Shown piece after piece: positions 60,301 to 64,000 of a stretch of 64,000 bases of DNA. Where the stretch lies: assembly GCF_004001045.1 (NCBI RefSeq), contig NZ_BIMK01000020.1:1-64000 (forward strand). The letters run 5' to 3'. The translations under genes and the position numbers were made by a program. Source of the stretch: Paenibacillus chibensis (lineage in GTDB: Bacteria > Bacillota > Bacilli > Paenibacillales > Paenibacillaceae). The notes under the pieces were generated by a model. It worked only from the letters and a program-made list of their open reading frames with translations. It made no database searches and was not told the DNA's origin. Numbering within the stretch: the stretch's first letter is position 1; each line of letters begins with the position of its first letter.

Positions 60301-61159
60301 TTCCGTTATTGGAAAAACTGTCATCCCAGTTTCCGTTCCTAACGATCTTGAATTCATGATGGCCCGCTGAAAGGACCGTGGAGAACTCATAGAAGTCTCC
60401 TGTCAGATGCTTGAGCCTCGTATCCTCGGAAGTATTGTTCCAGCCTTGAAAGCTGCCCGCCACAACCCACTTGGAAGCACCTCCCGGCTGCTCGACAAGC
60501 TCATCCGGCTGAAGACCGGCACTGCCGCCAGCCGCCTTCGGCTGCGCGTCCGGCTCGCTCACAGTGATCACATTATCTGTCCCGTCTACCGCGGCATTAC
60601 CCGGATCCAAAAAGCGGATATCCGCATACCCTTCCGCGGAAGCCATAAAGGAGTATGTATAGGCTGCGTTCGAAAGGGTTTCGGTATTATACGCATACAA
60701 CCCATCAGATAAGGTGAGCCGATGAGCTTCACCTGTCGGGTCAAAGCTTCCCGTTACGGAGAAAGCAGGCGTATAAGCAAGATGCAGCGTACCCTGGTCA
60801 TCGGCTTTAGCCGTCAGATCCGGCTCGCCAGGCTTCATGCCGTTTACCTCAAGGTGGTAGGCGTATTCCCCTCCAGCCTGCAAGCCTTGGATTTCTGCTG
60901 TATAAGTACCGTCATTCTCCTGATCGGTTAACTCCGCCGTTCCTTTCCAGCTCTCCGATGTACCGACCGCTATAACGTGAACTGAAGATTTCGGAAGCTG
61001 AAAATAGATTTTCCCCTGCTCCGCGTAGGTAGACTTGCTCGTTTCTGCCGCTGCATCGGCAAATATCGGGCTGAACGATCCGGCAATCATCTGTACAACC
61101 ATCAATAAAGCTGACAGAAGAGCGGTCAGACGTAAATGCCCTCTTCTCTTAGAACGCAT
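54347..61159 (-). CDS. Surface-anchored multidomain amylopullulanase (GH13)
   Basis: A very large (2270 residues) cell-surface enzyme that cuts starch, pullulan or related glucans. Positions below count from the upstream codon 61186. Order: signal peptide (to about 45); two X25-like starch-binding modules (about 237-320 and 343-435); CBM34-like N-domain (about 450-545); and GH13 catalytic domain (about 585-1235) with DGVFNH, WRLDVAP (nucleophile Asp944), GEEWG (Glu983) and LVDSHDT (Asp1048). Then come two FN3 modules (about 1245-1330, 1455-1545), CBM20-like (about 1548-1660), a Big_2-type Ig fold (about 1785-1870), a Gly linker, and three SLH repeats (about 2095-2279). AAGGAGG precedes ATG 61159. 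LacI-type and cre-like sites lie upstream. Confidence 0.92.
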   Translation of the reverse strand: MRSKRRGHLRLTALLSALLMVVQMIAGSFSPIFADAAAETSKSTYAEQGKIYFQLPKSSVHVIAVGTSESWKGTAELTDQENDGTYTAEIQGLQAGGEYAYHLEVNGMKPGEPDLTAKADDQGTLHLAYTPAFSVTGSFDPTGEAHRLTLSDGLYAYNTETLSNAAYTYSFMASAEGYADIRFLDPGNAAVDGTDNVITVSEPDAQPKAAGGSAGLQPDELVEQPGGASKWVVAGSFQGWNNTSEDTRLKHLTGDFYEFSTVLSAGHHEFKIVRNGNWDDSFSNNGNNFAFDLTTPAKVNFYVNEKLRQARINIPGVQGLPQYTPKLAEAQWPRLVGDIQPVFGEPMWSPSDAKQMFVDTNFDGSVYELQRSVPAGNYQMKVVLGDSWDEGVLNYGDSSRNNFALNTLDPADVIFSIDLSAEKPELRTNYKPADASFDGKINKSKLYFDSRSITYKKPFGAIKEREADLTLRIAAESGDLQAARVELTNPGGLSTAYDMHVATSFGGQDYWEITIPKTAFQGIGIWNYKFILIDGMTKVEYGDDNTRGGIGTTADEGVLPYDLTVYKSDFVTPDWMKNAVVYQIFPDRFLDGDPTNNRAKIVDGYRGGALPGETMTAKNGHKLQFFDGGVSNDPVPQDVAGRWQDVPENPDRVLPENKPYYPDAKSDGIWTNEFYGGDIQGVGQKLDYLKALGVNVIYFNPVAWAASNHKYDATDYKHLDPMFGKPVYNEPGDPTSGLNYEQTRAASDRVFTDFAKQARAKGMKLIVDGVFNHVGDDSIYFDRYEKYPEIGAYEYWSKVYDKMNADSSLSQAKAEQEVIASFTSQVNPATGQHYAYPEDFDFTKWFKVTNEKVDGHYKYEGWWGYDSLPVIDAPEPAAGDTEGLSGNHEWNVQGYRDQVIGHDLSGLADEQADKQMQEANSQRWEWLGARGWRLDVAPDVSSGTWEQFRKAVKSTAGRSDSNGETIDDPIILGEEWGVATKFLLGDQFDSVMNYRFRNALQTFVLNGNATQFNDALESIREDYPEEAWEVMLNLVDSHDTIRSITKYDQPTWEEEHLKIAPSASPEAIRMQALTAIFQMSYPGAPTIYYGDEVGLEGTKDPDSRRTFPWERVSGSDGSYAGNGLYASLFATYQKAAHIRNDNEAFRTGALKVAYDKGDVIAYARKTDTQAGLVVINRGSSDTTVSLDVAGFLPSGISLTDQLGSGTKVHIENGKAALTVQAMSGLMMTSDGALEAVSSVKNVQAQAGNQTVTLTWDAVPDANGYHVYRAPIEGGTLEQIGVATDTIWNDTNVQNGTKYYYAVTAVTNQGESSLSEYASATPSYPISSVEITQQSSAVTLGAGNKTSQIQVTMDIPGLSDDKALAGKEMPGITAKLLFYKEDTDPADADETKLRYLKDDGDKKVYWAAFEPTEMGPYDYFAKVSTDHGEHYTASAQATVAVHADPGDMIPPNPPVLAAINTESSRAQLEWTAEGEDIYNFEIYRKQDEGNYKKLAVLGAAARSFIDYTVSNDTQYTYKVAAVDASYNRAESAEQSVTPKLVMVDVKLRLHLPSYTPVQDDIYIAGDFNGWNQAGGKLNVPSGATTRDVVEYSFKMMAGKAIQYKYTRGTWATEALTSHARLADDSTDMSNYAYSSENTNMKLTIQNQGGNKMTIDDYVLRWVDMPMIITLPRTSYGDPIAYETEEAQFTLKANVPYGSIVTINGQPIPAGTLDSKGNVQVTDIPLAPGLNRFSVHAEPSAETLNLPWYEDPGRASKATKTIELAIHRTSSGVDPGTVPVTGVTLEPPMLNLTAGGKTGQLIAAVQPAGASDQEVAFSSSDDSVAKVSADGTVTPLKAGTAMITVTTHDGHYQAQSTVVVSRKDGGDGNGNGQDGSGTIGGTGSSQGHQGSGTASPGNGKAGTTFTIAQIKEAMSSQSGLTVTLDAGDAAMVYLPLQTAELLQGKSLQLKHGSDALTLPAVVLEQLAASASQTTGLQMAVQMEPLSKQTAADLLSRAGSMVHASLTQASAIYDFKLLLIDSGGKVVKEISEFGKPLLLTLQVNRQASQGHLFLYCLKDDGKIEFIDGKLDANGTMTAELQHFSKYAVVEFNKKFLDVPADHWASAAVSYLAAKQILTGTAEDRFEPSRSVTRAEFAALIARALELKAQHSALFTDVSADQWYAEAVAAANEAGIVKGRSQTVFAPEAPITREEMAVMLMRAYEVKNHILPEKAEISLPFTDASRINDWARDAVQQAVQLKLLTGDGSQYKPLGKATRAESAQVIYKLLTSKS

Positions 61160-61532
61160 ATAAGGCCTCCTTATAAAATCAATCAAAGCTTATACCCAGT
61201 TGAGCAAACGTTTGCACTAACAGAAACAACCGTCCTCCTCTCACTGCGTGCATTGGTTAGGTTATTATTGGAAACTGATCTCATCATATTATGAAAACGC
61301 TTTATCGTCAATTGAAAGCGTACTCATTTCTTATATTTTATACCTATTTTACTCTTTAATTAAAATTCTCTCTTGATGTAGAAAATCCACCTGAAATCTT
61401 GTGCAATCGTTTGACAAGAATAGGTTTGATTCGACGTTAAGAAAATCCGAAGATGAAGATGTAACTTTAAGAGCAGGATTCATGTTATATACAGTAAGCT
61501 GAATATTTTCCGATAATTAAAGAGGTGAGCCT
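61160..61532. promoter_or_regulatory. Control region of amylopullulanase: palindrome and cre-like boxes
   Basis: GCAAACGTTTGC (61204-61215) is a perfect 12-base palindrome of the LacI/MalR operator type, 45 bases before the start. TGAAAACGCTTTAT (61292-61305) and TGAAAGCGTACTCA (61313-61326) match the cre consensus at 12 and 13 of 14. Maltose-type induction and glucose repression are likely. The rest of the interval shows no gene. Confidence 0.55.
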
Positions 61533-61811
61533 GTGACCGATCACATGGAGGCAAGAGAAGAAGATGAAGAACTTCGGAGAAAGCATGAGAGATTATGGAA
61601 TGATCTGTCCGCGCTCCCCGAGGATCAGGCACATGAATGGCTGGACGAATTTTCCAGTCAGATTCAGCTGCAGCAGATGAAGGACCAATCCTACCAAGAC
61701 TTGAAGAGCACGCTTCGTTCGCCCTGGCTGTATGTAAGTCTAATGATAGGAATCAGCATCCCGGTGCTTCTGTATGTCGGGTATATCTATACGTCCCTCG
61801 CGCTTGAATAA
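61533..61811 (+). CDS. Small membrane-anchored protein of unknown function (92 aa)
   Basis: The first 60 residues are acidic and helical (EAREEDEELRRKHERLWNDL; SSQIQLQQMKDQSYQDLK), likely coiled coil. One C-terminal membrane helix follows (WLYVSLMIGISIPVLLYVGYIYTSL). GTG start at 61533 has AAAGAGGTGAG upstream. The pattern resembles small regulators encoded with membrane systems, but no family is recognised. It is followed after 33 bases by another small membrane protein. Confidence 0.7.
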   Translation: MTDHMEAREEDEELRRKHERLWNDLSALPEDQAHEWLDEFSSQIQLQQMKDQSYQDLKSTLRSPWLYVSLMIGISIPVLLYVGYIYTSLALE

Positions 61812-61844
61812 AGGTATTACCAACGAATAGGAGAGAGCTTCCGC

Positions 61845-62144
61845 TTGAAAAACCCGACGGCATTTGCGATTTTGCTTACGCTGAACATCCTGTATGGATT
61901 GACCCTTTTTTTGTATCCCATCATGCTGTATATGTCCGTGTTCTTATTCGATGCGCCCAGCTCCTATCACTATTGGGGCACGTATGCCATCGCATTCACG
62001 ATCATGAGCTATCCGCTGTGGCCGATCCTGTCGCTGCTGTGCTGGGTGTTCTATCATCGAAGCTCCTACAAGTGGGCTTACATTATTGCCAATTTAGCCT
62101 TGGTATGGCTGCTCGTACTCGTTCTCATGTTTATCATCGTATAA
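61845..62144 (+). CDS. Small polytopic membrane protein of unknown function (99 aa)
   Basis: Nearly all hydrophobic: about three helices (FAILLTLNILYGLTLFLYPIMLYMSVFLF, YAIAFTIMSYPLWPILSLLCWVF, WAYIIANLALVWLLVLVLMFIIV). The TTG start at 61845 has GGAGAG about eleven bases upstream. It probably forms an operon with the gene at 61533. No function can be assigned. Confidence 0.7.
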   Translation: MKNPTAFAILLTLNILYGLTLFLYPIMLYMSVFLFDAPSSYHYWGTYAIAFTIMSYPLWPILSLLCWVFYHRSSYKWAYIIANLALVWLLVLVLMFIIV

Positions 62145-62176
62145 CATGCCGCTGAGCCGCCGCTGAATGAAACACC

Positions 62177-62218
62177 AAAAAAGCTTCCACCGGAACTGCG
62201 GTTCCAGGGAAGCTTTTA
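62177..62218. terminator. Bidirectional terminator between membrane-protein and DUF2812 genes
   Basis: AAAAAAGCTTCC and GGAAGCTTTTA form the main stem with an inner GGAAC/GTTCC stem. Confidence 0.85.
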
Positions 62219-62243
62219 CACTTTGGCAGAAGCATTCGGACGT

Positions 62244-62861
62244 CTACCGCAACTGCTGCGTTTTCTCATACTGTTTCTTGGCCTTATAAGCAAAAATTGC
62301 ATAGATCAGAATCATGGCCGGAATCAACAGCCAGGTAAAACCCCTTAGGAAGGCAAACGGCGTTTCAAACAGAAAGGCCCGCCAAAAATGTCCCCCGCTC
62401 ATATCCCACAGCCCCGGCGTGTAATAGAGCAGCTTAGGCTTAATAAACGCCGTCACGTCAATTGCATCCGTGGAGATCAACACGGCAAACAGCGGGATGA
62501 AGCAGCAGGCCAGCGACAGCCACATATCCGAAATCCGCTTGTACCGCGCCGCCTTGGAATCGACGTCGGAGAAAATATCCTCGCTCCCCTGTGCACCGGT
62601 TCGTTTAAAGTATTGGGAGCCTGAGCTCTTTGTCCCTGCGACATGTATCCATCCGCTATCCTCAAACAACGCCTTGTAATCTTCGAAATCCCGCCGGCTT
62701 GTAAAGCTGCGGTAATCGATGCGAAAGTTCGTCTCCTCCGGCTGCGTGTGCACAAACTCGTAGGCTATCGATTTCCCCACCAATACGTATCCCTGCCTGG
62801 CCATTTCGTTGAGCCATTGTTCCTCATGGTCAAAGTTCGTAAAAAACTTCATTTTTTTCAT
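62244..62861 (-). CDS. DUF2812-domain membrane protein
   Basis: A 205-residue protein. The N-terminal soluble DUF2812 domain has KMKFFTNFDHEEQWLNEMARQGY and FRIDYRSFTSRRDFEDYKALFEDSGW. Two to three C-terminal helices follow (LSLACCFIPLFAVLI; LLIPAMILIYAIFAYK). DUF2812 proteins are commonly encoded next to PadR regulators, as here, and are thought to be targets or partners of the regulator. Function unknown. It begins 19 bases after the PadR stop. Confidence 0.88.
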   Translation of the reverse strand: MKKMKFFTNFDHEEQWLNEMARQGYVLVGKSIAYEFVHTQPEETNFRIDYRSFTSRRDFEDYKALFEDSGWIHVAGTKSSGSQYFKRTGAQGSEDIFSDVDSKAARYKRISDMWLSLACCFIPLFAVLISTDAIDVTAFIKPKLLYYTPGLWDMSGGHFWRAFLFETPFAFLRGFTWLLIPAMILIYAIFAYKAKKQYEKTQQLR

Positions 62862-62880
62862 GTCGGTCGCTCCCCTGTTT

Positions 62881-63192
62881 TTATCCCATTATCGTACTTG
62901 TCATGTCCAGCATGTGGCGCATACGTTCATAATCCTGCCGCAGTATCTCCCGTCCCCCGTCCGTGATGACGTACACCTTACGGCGGCTGTCCTCGCTGTG
63001 AACCGGCATGATGAATTTCTGCTTCAGCAGATTCTCCACGGCCCCATAAAGCGTACCGGCAGCCATCCGCACCTGGCCGGCGCTCAGCTCCTCCACTTTT
63101 TGCATAATCAAATATCCGTGCGCGGGTTCGAGCAATGCGAGCAGTATATAATAAACCGTTTCGGTCAGCGGCAAATTTTTGTCCCTGTTCAA
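62881..63192 (-). CDS. PadR-family transcriptional regulator
   Basis: A 103-residue winged-helix regulator: PLTETVYYILLALLEPAHGYLIMQKVEEL and GTLYGAVENLLKQKFIMPVHSEDSRRKVYVITDGGREIL are the PadR hallmarks. It is short of the long C-terminal helix of full PadR proteins, so it belongs to the s1/small subgroup. It likely represses its own operon with the DUF2812 gene, since palindromic sites lie just upstream. Confidence 0.92.
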   Translation of the reverse strand: MNRDKNLPLTETVYYILLALLEPAHGYLIMQKVEELSAGQVRMAAGTLYGAVENLLKQKFIMPVHSEDSRRKVYVITDGGREILRQDYERMRHMLDMTSTIMG

Positions 63193-63238
63193 AATAAAAG
63201 CCTCCTTTTATCCAGCGCCGCTTTATATCGCATCACTG

Positions 63239-63259
63239 TATAGTTATACTATATATAGT
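63239..63259. promoter_or_regulatory. Palindromic operator candidate of the PadR operon
   Basis: TATAGT-TAT-ACTATA (63239-63253) overlaps ACTATATATAGT (63248-63259); both are perfect palindromes. They lie 47-67 bases upstream of the PadR start, a usual place for an autoregulatory site. Confidence 0.5.
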
Positions 63260-63279
63260 CAGACTGTATATTGCAATAG

Positions 63280-63312
63280 AAAAAAGGCCAAAACCTTCTA
63301 AGGCTTTGGCCC
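63280..63312 (-). terminator. Terminator of the GH5-type gene
   Basis: On the minus strand GGGCCAAAGCCTT pairs with AGGTTTTGGCC (one mismatch), followed by TTTTTT. It lies 12 bases after the stop at 63325. Confidence 0.8.
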
Positions 63313-63324
63313 ATACCACCAGAC

Positions 63325-64000
63325 TTACTTCGCCGCTGCGTCCACACGCAAGGATACACGCTTGTCGCTCTGAGGAATGTCGAGCACGATAAGCCCGCTA
63401 TCCGAGCCTGGATACGGACGAATCTCCATCTCGAAGCCGCTAGCTCCGGCCGCATGAATCCGTCCGTCTCCGAGCAGCGCCGCTTGGGGGTGATAAATCA
63501 CCGTTTCGCGGCCCGACGGAATGAACTCCATGGTGAATGTTTCGGTGTCATAATCATAATGATAGCCTTCAAGCACGCCGCCGACAGCCTGCGGATACGC
63601 GCGCTGCAGCACCGGACTATACGGGGACTCCCGGAAGCCGTCGCACCAGCACCAGTACGTATTGCTCCATAGGTATTTCTCGAATATGGCAATCAGCTGC
63701 CGCGCCAGTGCCGCCGTGGCCGGGTGATTCGAAAAAGCCCCCCACTCGCCAATGAGAACGGGAATGTTCAATCGTTCCTGCACGTTGCGGTGCGTCTTGA
63801 AAATGAGCTCCACGCGCGCCGGGTTATAGATCTCGTAATGCTCCGTGTCCACTACCAGATCGTAGCCGTGAGGAACAAAAACCTGTCCCGGAAACACGCC
63901 TTCGTCCCCGCTTGCCAGCGTCAGGCCTGACTCCACGCCCATATTGGAAAAATAGCTCGTCTCCAGCATCAGAAATCCATCCGCAGCGGCCGTACGGATC
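63325..64000 (-). CDS. GH5-family glycoside hydrolase, endoglycosylceramidase-like (partial)
   Basis: Only the C-terminal 225 residues are in the window; the frame stays open to the right edge. Visible blocks are GFLMLETSYFSNMG, FVPHGYDLVVDTEHYEIYN, and the nucleophile segment IPVLIGEWGAFSNHP; the WCWCDGF after it fits the last barrel strand. A C-terminal beta-sandwich ends SLRVDAAAK. This layout fits endoglycosylceramidase-like GH5 enzymes, which release glycans from glycolipids, but a beta-glucosidase of the same family is possible. Confidence 0.75.
   Translation of the reverse strand, partial: IRTAAADGFLMLETSYFSNMGVESGLTLASGDEGVFPGQVFVPHGYDLVVDTEHYEIYNPARVELIFKTHRNVQERLNIPVLIGEWGAFSNHPATAALARQLIAIFEKYLWSNTYWCWCDGFRESPYSPVLQRAYPQAVGGVLEGYHYDYDTETFTMEFIPSGRETVIYHPQAALLGDGRIHAAGASGFEMEIRPYPGSDSGLIVLDIPQSDKRVSLRVDAAAK

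Overview
The window looks like chromosomal DNA from a Paenibacillus-type, spore-forming Gram-positive bacterium. The support is moderately GC-rich coding DNA, strong AGGAGG-type ribosome binding sites with GTG and TTG starts, lipoprotein substrate-binding proteins, CUT1 sugar ABC permeases without a local ATPase, paired YesM/YesN-like two-component systems, catabolite (cre) boxes, a CtsR-type operator in front of clpE, and a cell-surface amylopullulanase with three SLH repeats. No rRNA, tRNA, phage, insertion sequence or CRISPR array was seen.

Layout. 1-4.5 kb: msrA, a threonine-aldolase-like enzyme, two small conserved proteins and a secreted protein. 4.5-11.2 kb: an OmpR/EnvZ-type two-component pair, a ChbG-like deacetylase with a GPH symporter, an LrgAB/CidAB pair and a CE7 esterase. 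11.3-21.2 kb: a sialic-acid utilisation locus (binding protein, two permeases, nanA, nanE, and a nanK-like ROK kinase broken by an in-frame TGA) facing a divergent two-component system. 21.3-30.2 kb: a repetitive Gly/His-rich protein, then the most unusual region. This is a lipoprotein PQQ-dependent alcohol-dehydrogenase-like enzyme, a second lipoprotein, a WGxxGxxG-type protein, and a complete pqqA-B-C-D-E operon ending in an M19 dipeptidase. 30.2-38.9 kb: a structured intergenic repeat, clpE, a lipoprotein, a GH74 xyloglucanase and a DUF4091 protein. 39-45.6 kb: a zwf-gnd-transaldolase pentose-phosphate operon, a divergent HxlR regulator, a DsrE-like protein, udk and an MscS channel. 45.8-52.6 kb: a second sugar ABC importer with its own two-component system. 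52.8-64 kb: an ECF sigma/anti-sigma pair, the 2.27-kilo-residue amylopullulanase, two small membrane proteins, a DUF2812/PadR pair and the end of a GH5 hydrolase that runs off the window.

How the genes fit together. Most of the window is carbohydrate scavenging: surface enzymes cut starch/pullulan, xyloglucan and possibly glycosphingolipid-like glycans, ABC importers take up the sugars under two-component control, and zwf/gnd/transaldolase process hexose phosphate. The PQQ region would add direct oxidation of an alcohol or sugar outside the membrane: PqqA is cross-linked by PqqE/PqqD, trimmed, converted by PqqB and PqqC to PQQ, and loaded on the lipoprotein dehydrogenase. The dehydrogenase carries an Asp-Tyr-Asp motif that in other quinoprotein alcohol dehydrogenases marks lanthanide rather than calcium use. 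Its promoter region resembles that of pqqA, which suggests joint control.
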